Positions 33,399 to 41,465 of a DNA stretch of 41,465 nucleotides are shown here, piece by piece. Positions within the stretch are counted from its first letter, which is position 1; each line of letters begins with the position of its first letter. Source of the stretch: Pyropia haitanensis (taxonomy: Eukaryota > Rhodophyta > Bangiophyceae > Bangiales > Bangiaceae); contig SDUX01000126.1 of assembly GCA_008729055.1 (NCBI GenBank), forward strand, positions 1 to 41,465, read 5' to 3'. The notes under the pieces are model-generated. The model ran no database searches. It was given only the letters and a program-made list of their open reading frames with translations, and was not told the DNA's origin. The position numbers and the translations under genes are program-made.

Positions 33399-33414
33399 TG
33401 GTAGCTTCAGATAG
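33399..33414 (+). other. primer binding site of copy C
   Basis: TGGTAGCTTCAGATAG, 2 nt after the LTR. The preceding bases make ATGTGGTAG (33396-33404), a two-codon upstream ORF spanning the LTR edge. Confidence 0.75.
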
Positions 33415-33604
33415 TTTGACTTCCTCTTGGCGGTGACGTTGCGATTCTGTCCTGGATTTGGCCCTCCCTGTGTTTGTGCACTCGTGCTGCTCCCTGTGTT
33501 CGGCGTGCCTCGGGCATTGTAATACGAACGCAGCGGGTTCCACGAATCACACCGAAAGAACACTGCCCTGACACTGCCCTGGTGGCCCCTGTCACGGTTT
33601 TTTT

Positions 33605-33634
33605 TCTTTTGGTCGACTGATTGTCGAAACCCAG
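33605..33634 (+). promoter_or_regulatory. predicted splice acceptor before the zinc-finger ORF
   Basis: An eight-T run with a second TTTT block, a CTGAT branch-like motif and CCCAG at 33630-33634. It is conserved in A and B apart from small changes in the T-run. Confidence 0.5.
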
Positions 33635-34272
33635 TGAGTGCCAAATCAGGTTCGGAATTTTCTTCCTCGGCGTTGGCGGACGCCCCGACTTCCTCGGCGG
33701 CGACGGCGCGCCCCCCGACGGCGCGCGGCACCCCGGCGGCGCGCGGCACCGCGGCGGCGCGCGACACCGCGGCGGCACGTGGCACCCCGGCGGGCGCATC
33801 CACGTCATCCTCTGTGGCGGCGACGGCCGCATCGGCGGCGCCAGCCGCATCCAAGCCCCCCCTCTCGCGCAAGGGTAAGGGCCCAGCCACGTCAGGACCG
33901 GCGGTCCCAGCCAACCGGCGCCTGCTGCTGCCCGCGCAGGATCCGGCCCGGCGCTACATCGCGCCGCCGGCCCCACGAATCGGCCACATCCGACCGACGA
34001 CCGCGCGCGCAGCAGAGCAGCGAGAGCAGCGCCGGATCGCCAAGACCATCCCCAAGGGCAAATACGTTTGCAAGCCGTGCGGTGTGCGTTGCAACAGCCT
34101 GACAGTGCTGCGCGACCATCGCTGGTCGCGGCGCCACCGCAATACGGTCAACCGTCCAGCGACCCGCCCTCGTTGCGACGTGTGCGATCGCGAATTTGAG
34201 ACGGTCGAGCACTTCGAACGCCACCAGCGTGGCAAGGATCACCACCGCACGCTGGCGCGCCGCACCGACTGA
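33635..34272 (+). CDS. accessory two-zinc-finger ORF of copy C
   Basis: The frame is open from 33523 to the TGA ending at 34272 and holds no ATG at all. The 212-residue part after the acceptor is identical in B. Residues 1-75 are low-complexity Ala/Thr/Pro/Arg; 75-140 are basic; finger 1 (CKPC, then H-x5-H in DHRWSRRH) and finger 2 (CDVC, then HQRGKDH) fill the last 70 residues, both C-x2-C-x12-H-x5-H. Such U1/JAZ fingers usually bind double-stranded RNA or RNA-DNA hybrids. It lies upstream of gag in a different frame, ending 364 nt before the gag ATG. Expression is inferred through splicing that creates the start codon; non-AUG initiation at GTG 33634 or elsewhere is the alternative. I recognise no named family for the whole protein. 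Confidence 0.65.
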
Positions 34273-34636
34273 CACCTTGCAACACCCCCCAGGATCTGTG
34301 CAAGAGACGCGATTTTCCCCCTTTGATCCCCCCGCGTGGAAATCCGGCACGACCCGACTCGGGCCCGTGCGCGGCGGCCGGCGGGAAAATCCGATTGCGT
34401 GATTTGAGTCTTCGAATTCTGCTTCATCGCATCGCTTGTGACCCATCAAATAGTGTTGTCCATCTTTGGAAACGTGGTAGCCACGACGGCCACGCTTGTC
34501 CAGAGCTAGTGCAGCACTATTTTGCTTGGTCAAATTAACTTGCACATCTTGTAAGACTTGCCCCGTGCTCTGCCGGAGTAAGTCAAACCGGATCTGTTGG
34601 GTTAATTTGATTGTTGCGGACCTCACCCAGGACACA

Positions 34637-35515
34637 ATGGACCCCCCGAATCCTGCGACTGTAAGCCCGATTAATCCGGGAACGGCCTTAACCGCACCCT
34701 CCGCGGAGTCATGGAATCAACTTACAGCGTTCGTCTCGCAGATGAGCGCCGAGCTCGAGGCTCATAAAGTTGAATTGGCGGACGCCAAGAAACAGCTGTC
34801 CGACGCCAAGGCTAAGGCCTCGAGTGGAGGCGCGACGACTGCGAGGCCGAATAAGCCCGCGCTGTTCTCTGGCAAGCCCGGGACAATTGAAGCATGGTGC
34901 TCGCACATGGACTCATATGTGCGACTGACTGACCCTGACGAAGCGTGTCGGATCGCCTGCACCTACCTGGACGGTGAAGCGTTCACCTGGTGGCATACCT
35001 ACAGTCGGACGACGGCGGTCCCCGACTGGGCTACCTTTCGGGCTGCGCTCATCCGTCGCTTCAGCCCTCTGAACAAGACGCAGGCGGCGCGGGACAAGCT
35101 GCACTCATGGCGCCAAATCAAGGACGTCGGGACGTTCAACAGGACTTTCCTGAGCGTCCTCTTGGACATCCCGGACATCACCGAAGCGGAAAAGATCGAC
35201 CGCTATAGCCGAGGCCTGAAGCGCGACATCTGGCAGGCACTGTGCCTCAAGACGTACACCGATCTTGAGTCACTGATGACGGACGCCCTGCGCGTGGAAG
35301 CGGCCAAGGCTGGAGTGTCCCGTATCACCAGCAATGTTAACAGCACTTCTGGCAAGCCACCGACGATGGGCGTTGTCCCGATGGACATTTCCAGCATCAA
35401 GATCGAAAAGCTGACGCCAGACGAACGCCAGCGCTGCATGCGCGAGGGTCTCTGCCTTCGCTGTCGCGAAAAAGGACACATGGCTAAGGACTGCCCAAAA
35501 GGCCAGCGGAACTGA
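34637..35515 (+). CDS. gag: gag of copy C
   Basis: 292 aa starting at the first ATG after the primer-site mini-ORF; an upstream in-frame extension to 34496 has no ATG. N-terminal Pro-rich segment, a heptad-like helix with [19 protein letters not shown], a gag core around [12 protein letters not shown], and one CCHC knuckle ([14 protein letters not shown]) about 10 residues before the end. It forms the particle and binds genomic RNA. The stop TGA (35513-35515) lies inside the frameshift stem. Confidence 0.95.
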   Translation: MDPPNPATVSPINPGTALTAPSAESWNQLTAFVSQMSAELEAHKVELADAKKQLSDAKAKASSGGATTARPNKPALFSGKPGTIEAWCSHMDSYVRLTDPDEACRIACTYLDGEAFTWWHTYSRTTAVPDWATFRAALIRRFSPLNKTQAARDKLHSWRQIKDVGTFNRTFLSVLLDIPDITEAEKIDRYSRGLKRDIWQALCLKTYTDLESLMTDALRVEAAKAGVSRITSNVNSTSGKPPTMGVVPMDISSIKIEKLTPDERQRCMREGLCLRCREKGHMAKDCPKGQRN

Positions 35516-35561
35516 AGCAGCAACAATCCTCAACATCTGTGAAAGACGCTCCTTCGGTTCC
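35494..35561 (+). promoter_or_regulatory. -1 programmed frameshift signal (gag-pol)
   Basis: Slip heptamer C CCA AAA at 35494-35500 in gag phase, a 7-nt spacer, then a 10-bp stem: GGAACTGAAG (35508-35517) with CTTCGGTTCC (35552-35561), one G-U pair and a 34-nt loop. Gag and pol frames overlap only from 35488 to 35515, and the heptamer sits inside. Heptamer, spacing and stem match the known rules for -1 frameshifting, and all parts are kept in A and B. Confidence 0.75.
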
Positions 35562-38500
35562 TGAAAATATGTCGTCACCATTTGAAGGCCCGCGACTCGG
35601 GCTTCTGCTTTCTACTGCTTCTGTCAATGGAAAAGCTGTTAAGGTGCTGTTCGACGACGGATCTCCCATCAACGTCGTCTCAAGGCGCCTCGTTACCTCC
35701 TTGCATGTGAAAACAAAAGGAACGGACTTCGCGGCAAGCATGCCCGATGGCCGCTCCCATGTCCTCGCTGAAACCGTTGACCCTCTTGAAATTCACATCG
35801 GACCGTACCAAGAGCGACTTCGGTTTGCTGTTTGTGAATTGAGCGCGTACGACCTCATCCTGGGAAAGAAGTGGCGCGATGACAAGGACGCCAAAATCAA
35901 CAACAAGAAAAACAAGATCTCCTTCAAGTTCAACCACAAGAACATTTCTATCACTGCCTCCCTCAAGAAGCCCGAAGCTCTGATCAGTCGGCAACGCCTT
36001 GCTCGGGACCTCGTTCAAAGGTGCCCTGTTTTTGCCATCTACCTGCAGTCGGAAGATCCCTTTAGCACCTTCGACATTAACGCCATTACGATGGGACAAG
36101 GCGAAGACAAGAAAGAAGTTCAAGAGATTCTCAAAGAGTACGCTGACGTCTTCCCAGACGAGCTCCCCGACGGACTCCCTCCTGAGCGCAGTCACAAATT
36201 TAGCATCAAGCTGACCGATGACGCCCAACCGCGTCGTAGCGGAATTTACCGACTAGCCGAATGGGAGCTCGAAGAACTCAAGACTCAACTGGCCGGCCTC
36301 ATAAGGAAGGGATTCATCCAACCAAGCACCTCACCGTGGGGCTCTTCCGTCCTCTTTGCGGCGAAGAAGGACGGTGGCTGGCGAATGTGCATCGACTACA
36401 GGGCCCTGAACAAGGCTACTATCAAGAACGCGTACCCACTACCACGCATCGACGACATCTTTGACCAACTGCGAAAGGCCAAGTACTTTACAAAGATCGA
36501 CCTCCGCTCTGGCTATCACCAGATTCGCCTTGACCCAGAAACAATACCTTTGACGGCGTTTCGAACCAAGTACGGATTCTATGAGTTCACCGTCGTACCC
36601 TTTGGTCTGACAAATGCACCCGCGGTCTTCATGAACCTAATGAACGATGTCTTCCGACCCTATCTGTACGACTTCATCTGTGTCTACCTCGACGACATCC
36701 TAGTCTACAGCGAAACTTACGACGATCACCTCAAGCACCTACGATTAGCACTCGAGAAATTACGAGAACACAAGCTCTACGCCAAGCTGAGCAAGTGCCA
36801 GTTCGCTCGAACTACTGTGGACTACCTTGGCCACGTCATCTCCGAGAAAGGCTTCTCTATGGAAGACTACAAGGTCCAAGCCATCCGTACGTGGGCAACA
36901 CCGAGGAGCAAAAAGGATGTACAATCTTTCCTCGGTATGGTCAACTTCTATCGAAGATTCATCAAGGGAATGGCTGCCGTAGCTACGCCGCTAACGAGGC
37001 TGACTGGGAATGTCGACTTCGAGTGGACACCCGACGCCCAGAAAGCCTTTGAGCAGCTGCAGGACCTAACGACAAGCGCACCGGTGCTAAGGCCTTTCGA
37101 CAAGAGATACCCAATCTACGTGTCTACAGATGCCAGCGGGTATGCTGTGGGCGCAGTCCTTGAGCAAGATGATGGACGCGGACGGCGTCCAGTGGCGTAC
37201 TTCTCGTTAACCCTCAACATCCACGAGCAGCGCTACAGCATTCGTGAAAGAGAACTGCTTGCAGTCGTACAAGCTATCCGGCATTGGCGCTGCTACCTCT
37301 ACGGAAGACCCTTTGAGGTCCACACCGACCATGAGTCCCTGAGATACCTAAGCACCCAAGAGAAGCTGAACGATCGCCAAGTCAAGTGGCTGGAGTTTCT
37401 GGACCAGTTCCAGTTCAAGATTGTCCCAATCAAGGGCACTTCGAACCCCGTGGCTGATGCCCTTTCCAGGCAGCCACAAGATGCTCCCGACAAGCACGCC
37501 CCCAATCAAGACCTTCTTAGTCGCGTGCTGACCAAGACCATTGAAGAACTCCCCAAGAAAACTGAAATCAACAACCTCATGACCATCAACCAAAGTGATC
37601 AAGACCTTGCCACCTTAAGACAAGAGTACGACGCGGACCCCGAGTTTGCCGACCTAGTCAAAGACCCGGTATCTCCCTACCGGCTACACATGAGGTTGTT
37701 GAAACGAGGTGACCGTACGTGTATCCCCGTCGGTACTCTACGCCAAAGACTACTCCACGACTACCATGATGTCCCGTGCCAAGGGCACATGGGAGTCAAG
37801 AAAACAACCAAGGTTATCTCTTCCAAGTACTACTGGAAGACAATGCGGAAAGACATCCAAAGATACGTACAAACATGTGATTTGTGCCAGCGGAACAAGG
37901 CTAGCACCCATTCACCTCTGGGTCACCTCAAACCCTTGGACCCCCCGAGCCAACGATGGGCAAGTGTCTCCATGGACTTTATCACGCCTCTTCCTCTGAC
38001 TCCAAGAGGCCACAACGGGATTTACGTCGTTGTCGACCGCCTCTCCAAGATGATTCGCCTCGCCCCTATGAAGCCAGACTGTACGGCGCCAGTCGCAGCT
38101 CAGCTCTACCATGATCACGTCTATCGACACCACGGACTCCCAGCTGATGTTGTCTGCGACAGGGACCGCATTTTCTTCTCCAACTTCTGGCAGTCGCTCA
38201 CGGAGATTCTCAAGGTCAAGATCAAGGCCTCTTCAGCGTACCACCCGCAAACCGACGGACAAACTGAGATCATGAACAAGAAGATCGAAGAAATCCTGCG
38301 AAACTTTGTCAACCATCACCAAGGCGATTGGGACCTCTTTCTGGTTGCTGCCGAAGTAGCCTACAACCGGTCGCCAAATGCTGTTACAACGTACTCCCCT
38401 TTCTTCCTGAACTACGGATTCGAACCTAAGACGGTACCAATGGACATCCTCGAAAACTCAGAGTCAAGCATGCCTGCAGTGTCTGACTGGCTAAGCGGTC

Positions 38501-39030
38501 TCCAACATGCTCAAGAGACTGCCATCTCAGCCATCAAGAGTGCAAATGAGGCGCGCTCGGCGTACGCAAATTGCCATCGCCGACCTTGCAAGATCGCCGT
38601 GGACGATCTGGTGCTACTAAGTACCAAACACCTTATGCCAGATGCTTTCCAAGGCGCTCGCAAGCTGATGCCCAAGTACTCAGGACCGTACCGCGTCACT
38701 GAGAGTATCAACGATGTGACGTTCCGCCTAGATCTTCCCCAAGCGGTGCTCGATCGCAAGGTTCACAACGCCTTTCATGCGAGCTTGCTGAAGCCGTACC
38801 GCGCTGATCCTTATGGCCGACTTCCTCCCGTTCCGCCTCCGGTGGCATTTCCGGACGGTTCTGTCGAGTACGAAGTCGACTCCATCATAAGGTCACGAAA
38901 GCGCCGTGGACGACTACAGTACCTGGTCAAGTGGAAAGGCTGTGACGTCAGCGAGAACTCCTGGCTGACCAAGCAAGACCTTGCGAACGCACCTGAGGTG
39001 TTGGACGCTTTCCTGCGCCGCGCGTCCTAA
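35494..39030 (+). CDS. pol: pol of copy C, intact (PR-RT-RH-IN-chromodomain)
   Basis: About 1,178 residues after the slip site. Numbered from the GTG at 35539: protease active site LFDDGSP with Asp39 or Asp40, then [10 protein letters not shown] from about residue 285 (CIDYRALNK) with YLDD at 383-386; RNase H first Asp at 531 (STDASG), then ERELLAV and THDHES-like HTDHESLR; integrase zinc domain (H, H, C-x2-C) at about 740-785; core D813, D874 and E910, an exact D-x35-E; a GPY segment near [10 protein letters not shown]; chromodomain at about 1108-1155 ([11 protein letters not shown]...YLVKWKG). It processes Gag-Pol, copies the RNA and integrates the cDNA, the chromodomain probably guiding it to certain chromatin. 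The stop abuts the polypurine tract. Confidence 0.96.
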   Translation, partial: PKRPAELKQQQSSTSVKDAPSVPENMSSPFEGPRLGLLLSTASVNGKAVKVLFDDGSPINVVSRRLVTSLHVKTKGTDFAASMPDGRSHVLAETVDPLEIHIGPYQERLRFAVCELSAYDLILGKKWRDDKDAKINNKKNKISFKFNHKNISITASLKKPEALISRQRLARDLVQRCPVFAIYLQSEDPFSTFDINAITMGQGEDKKEVQEILKEYADVFPDELPDGLPPERSHKFSIKLTDDAQPRRSGIYRLAEWELEELKTQLAGLIRKGFIQPSTSPWGSSVLFAAKKDGGWRMCIDYRALNKATIKNAYPLPRIDDIFDQLRKAKYFTKIDLRSGYHQIRLDPETIPLTAFRTKYGFYEFTVVPFGLTNAPAVFMNLMNDVFRPYLYDFICVYLDDILVYSETYDDHLKHLRLALEKLREHKLYAKLSKCQFARTTVDYLGHVISEKGFSMEDYKVQAIRTWATPRSKKDVQSFLGMVNFYRRFIKGMAAVATPLTRLTGNVDFEWTPDAQKAFEQLQDLTTSAPVLRPFDKRYPIYVSTDASGYAVGAVLEQDDGRGRRPVAYFSLTLNIHEQRYSIRERELLAVVQAIRHWRCYLYGRPFEVHTDHESLRYLSTQEKLNDRQVKWLEFLDQFQFKIVPIKGTSNPVADALSRQPQDAPDKHAPNQDLLSRVLTKTIEELPKKTEINNLMTINQSDQDLATLRQEYDADPEFADLVKDPVSPYRLHMRLLKRGDRTCIPVGTLRQRLLHDYHDVPCQGHMGVKKTTKVISSKYYWKTMRKDIQRYVQTCDLCQRNKASTHSPLGHLKPLDPPSQRWASVSMDFITPLPLTPRGHNGIYVVVDRLSKMIRLAPMKPDCTAPVAAQLYHDHVYRHHGLPADVVCDRDRIFFSNFWQSLTEILKVKIKASSAYHPQTDGQTEIMNKKIEEILRNFVNHHQGDWDLFLVAAEVAYNRSPNAVTTYSPFFLNYGFEPKTVPMDILENSESSMPAVSDWLSGLQHAQETAISAIKSANEARSAYANCHRRPCKIAVDDLVLLSTKHLMPDAFQGARKLMPKYSGPYRVTESINDVTFRLDLPQAVLDRKVHNAFHASLLKPYRADPYGRLPPVPPPVAFPDGSVEYEVDSIIRSRKRRGRLQYLVKWKGCDVSENSWLTKQDLANAPEVLDAFLRRAS

Positions 39031-39041
39031 GGGGGGGGAGG
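39031..39041 (+). other. polypurine tract of copy C
   Basis: GGGGGGGGAGG, between the pol TAA and the 3' LTR. Confidence 0.9.
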
Positions 39042-39898
39042 TGTAAGGATATGCCCCTTAAATCCCCAAGACTGGAGCCTAGGGGATAAGGACTGGGGCC
39101 TCTCCTTCCCTGTCCTTCTCAGCCAACTCCTTCCAAGACGCATCAACTCCAAAGTAATCTGGGGCATGCCGCGGTGTCCGTCCGATAATCTACTACTAAC
39201 GGACGGTCAGCACGGGAGCCGCGGATTGGCTAACCGACACTACCCTGACTCATCTGCCGACGGGTACAGTCTCCAACGGATCAACGGACTAACGGACCAA
39301 AAGACGAGCCACATCTCTGACGCGTCAGCAAGCCGGAACAATCTCCCCGTGGACCAATGGGAGCGACAAGACTTGCTGACCCACGGGAGATATTCGACCC
39401 GAAGACTGGCGTCTGCTTACACGCCTCTGAGGCTTTTCGGGTCGAATGACGCGTGGGGCCAGCCGCGCGGCGCTACGAGCGCCGCACACCGTCCCCCCCC
39501 GTTTGGGGCTTTCTGGTGGGGCGCCTTGGGGCGCACACGCCCACCCTTGCTTTGTTCTGAGAGCCCATGCTTTGTTTTGAGAGCTTTGGTGCCGTCCACC
39601 GGCACGACGGGCAATCGCATGCTTTGGGGCACCCTGGGTGCCCCCCTGGGGTATATAATGCGTGAGTGTGGGCGCCAGCGGGAGAGACCTCGGGGGAACA
39701 ACCACAGACAGAGACACAAAGACCTCCTTTACCTTCGACCCCCTCGACCCTCACCGACGTCACGCCCATCCTCTTCCCCACCCCCATCACCGTCATCCCA
39801 CCCGTCACCTTCCCCGCGCCCGGCATCCTCATTGGTGCACGGGTTGCTGACACCGGCGCCAGTACGTTGAGGGCTGCCCGTGTGTGGTGGTGCCTACA
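39042..39898 (+). repeat. 3' LTR of copy C
   Basis: 857 bp, TGTAAGG to CCTACA. Compared with the 5' LTR I count two substitutions and four 1-bp deletions, two of the deletions in G/C runs. TATA motif at 39652-39658. Confidence 0.95.
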
Positions 39899-39903
39899 GG
39901 GGT
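39899..39903. repeat. target site duplication, right (GGGGT)
   Basis: Exact repeat of 32531-32535. Confidence 0.9.
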
Positions 39904-40194
39904 GCTCCTCTGGGGGGGGGTGAGTGGCGCGTGTTTGAGGGGGGGGGGCCGCCGGCGCCCCGAAATGACTGATCCGACCCAGTGCTCCCGGTCGCAGCTG
40001 CGCAGCCGCGGCCGCCGCCGCCAGCCTCGCGCCGTGGCCGCTGCCGCCGCGCCGCTTGGCCACCACGCGGCCGCCCGCAGGCTGGGGCGCCAATAGTGTC
40101 GCCCATGCGGCGCCGGGAAGGTACCACGTCCGAAAGATTACAACGACCATGGTTGTGCAGAATGGCGACGACTGTGGCAGTACGGATGATGCGG

Positions 40195-40370
40195 TCAATG
40201 CTGTTGGAACTTGGCGGGGGTGTTGCAGGATGTGAAGCAGCCACGGATGACGCCGTAGAGGCGCTCGACGTCCGGCGTAGTGCCTCCTGGCAGCCGGTTG
40301 TACGTGCGGTTTTTTCGTTGTGTTGTTTGCGTCGCGCCGAGAAAGGGCGGCAAAAAATGGGGAAATGGGT
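40195..40370 (-). other. coding-like fragment, perhaps a decayed DDE transposase
   Basis: One minus frame reads RTYNRLPGGTTPDVERLYGV, then IRGCFTSCN, to a TGA at 40197-40195. The N-R-x-x-x...VE-x-x-x-G-V-I-x-G pattern faintly recalls the segment with the catalytic Glu in PIF/Harbinger (DDE_Tnp_4) nucleases. Nearby minus frames at about 40445-40560 (MKDLVIVHFLWGRLELTM) and 40793-41008 (FACRNRVLDIYDDSQGPLLL) also have ordinary protein composition and could be exons or remains of the same gene. No assignment is safe. Confidence 0.2.
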
Positions 40371-41008
40371 AGAGCCACAGATTCCAAATAATACAAACAA
40401 ACGACGAGTGCGGCGTTCAGTGTATACTTCAAAATATCAGTCGGCCACACCCGCTCATCACGTCATCGATCAGAGGCAGCTGGCCCCACACGTTTATCAT
40501 TGTGAGCTCCAGGCGCCCCCACAAAAAATGCACAATTACCAGATCCTTCATCGCAACAGTTTACCATTACCACTGACGCCCGCTTCTTGTATCCTGGTAT
40601 TGCACCTCCAGCGCCGTCGCGGCACATTCTCCACGCCCACATGTGAGATCATTCCCATGCACCCCGCTGCCCCGCTGCATCGTTGCGGTCGGAGGATTGT
40701 GGCTAGCCTCGTGTAGGCGGCGTAGATCAATGCCTCGTAGTGTCGAACAATTGTAGGATCAGCCAAAGAAGCATCTGCGTGGCCCGCGTGGTTCAGTGAC
40801 TCTTGGCCACGCGGCAATAGTCGTCAGGACGTATCGGGCGCCTCGCCATCGCGAGCACTCGGAAGCGCCCCACCTCTGCAGCCGTGCGTCTGCGCCCGCC
40901 AGTTGCGTAACGCCTCTTCAGTAAGAGAGGTCCTTGACTGTCATCGTAGATGTCCAGAACACGGTTGCGGCACGCGAAAGCGGCGCTCAAATCCTGTGCC
41001 ATACACAA

Positions 41009-41465
41009 GAGGTCGCCGATCCAACCGAAAGTAGTCCGGGATGAGCGGAAGCCTCGTCAAACCCGCGAGGCTTGGCGCGGCGGCTGGAACATACCGCCCC
41101 GCGAGCCGCGCCGCATATAGCGCCAGATGCGATGTAGTGCTGCTTGGCCGCAGAGACAGCTGCGACGCCACGATGGCGGGCGGCGCCTCGTCGGCCGATC
41201 CGTCGACACCTCCACGCCTCCCGATCAGCAGGGGACGTCCACGGAAGTGGGGGCCATAACGAGGCCCCTGCACAGGAGGCGAATGGCGGCCGTCGGCGAG
41301 TGTCGTTGACCACGGTAGTTGATGGTGGCGGCCGCGACGGGTGCTGCCGGGTAGTGATGGTGTGCCGGCCCGCGACGGTCGCTGCTGATGTAGGATGTGG
41401 CTGGCGCGACGGTCGGCTGCCGGGGTGACGACGCCAATGCGGTGAAAGCCGGGACAGCACAGCCC
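41009..41465. other. right edge of the window, nothing assigned
   Basis: GC-rich sequence with short overlapping frames on both strands. No recognisable domain, repeat or RNA gene. Confidence 0.4.

Larger units (their letters stand above)
32536..39898 (+). mobile_element. complete Ty3/gypsy chromovirus, copy C
   Basis: A 7,363-bp element with two LTRs, primer site, accessory frame, gag, pol and polypurine tract, all intact, and a 5-bp GGGGT target duplication. The LTRs differ by two substitutions and four 1-bp deletions by eye, so insertion is recent. Orientation is opposite to A and B. It inserted into the 103-bp tandem repeat. Confidence 0.96.

Noticed and set aside
33634..33636. GTG as an ordinary start codon for the zinc-finger ORF
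   Set aside because: Bacterial-type GTG starts are not normal in eukaryotic nuclear genes; the GTG overlaps the CAG acceptor, which explains it better, though non-AUG initiation stays possible.

Overview
The window is nuclear DNA of a eukaryote with a very GC-rich, repeat-rich genome. The evidence is a CCR4-NOT subunit gene with introns, a five-exon transposase-like gene with short GT-AG introns (126-170 nt), and three chromodomain-bearing Ty3/gypsy LTR retrotransposons. Homopolymer G/C runs are everywhere, so single-base indels inside them may be assembly errors. The base composition, short introns and TE load would fit a red alga of the Porphyra/Pyropia type or another GC-rich protist, but nothing here proves the lineage.

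Layout. 222-1342 (minus): the 3' part of an unrecognised gene, possibly related to SF1 helicases, with one in-frame TAG, cut by an LTR. 1343-15219 (minus): a tandem retrotransposon array LTR - copy A - LTR - copy B - LTR, in which A and B share the middle LTR. 15230-15535: a 60-bp minisatellite. 15536-17426: pyrimidine-rich DNA without a convincing gene. 17427-20484 (minus): a five-exon MULE-family transposase-like gene (821 aa). 20485-21960: non-coding, ending in a cluster of inverted repeats. 21960-26320: extremely GC-rich DNA with frames open on both strands and only one short stretch that looks like protein. 26321-27995 (minus): CNOT9/CAF40/RCD1. 28000-32530: intergenic DNA with a foldback, a 310-bp tandem satellite, a 67-bp minisatellite and a 103-bp repeat. 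32531-39903 (plus): complete retrotransposon copy C with a 5-bp target duplication. 39904-41465: flank with coding-like fragments that I cannot assign.

The retrotransposon family is the most informative part. Each copy has LTRs of about 860 bp, a primer binding site 2 nt inside the 5' LTR, a long leader, gag (292 aa, CCHC knuckle), a pol frame (protease, RT, RNase H, integrase, chromodomain) reached by a predicted -1 frameshift, and a G-rich polypurine tract. Between primer site and gag lies an extra 212-codon open frame with two U1-type C2H2 zinc fingers. It is present in all three copies and contains no ATG. The whole leader downstream of the primer-site ATG (1,238 nt in copy C) has no ATG in any frame. 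A good donor in the LTR and a good acceptor just before the zinc-finger frame would, when spliced, create an ATG in Kozak-like context exactly in frame. This suggests an LTR retrotransposon that makes a spliced subgenomic mRNA for an accessory zinc-finger protein, a layout I do not know from described chromoviruses.

Copies B and C have intact frames; copy A carries a 2-bp frameshift in pol and has lost a zinc ligand in the accessory protein. Copy C is young: its LTRs differ by two substitutions and four 1-bp deletions.
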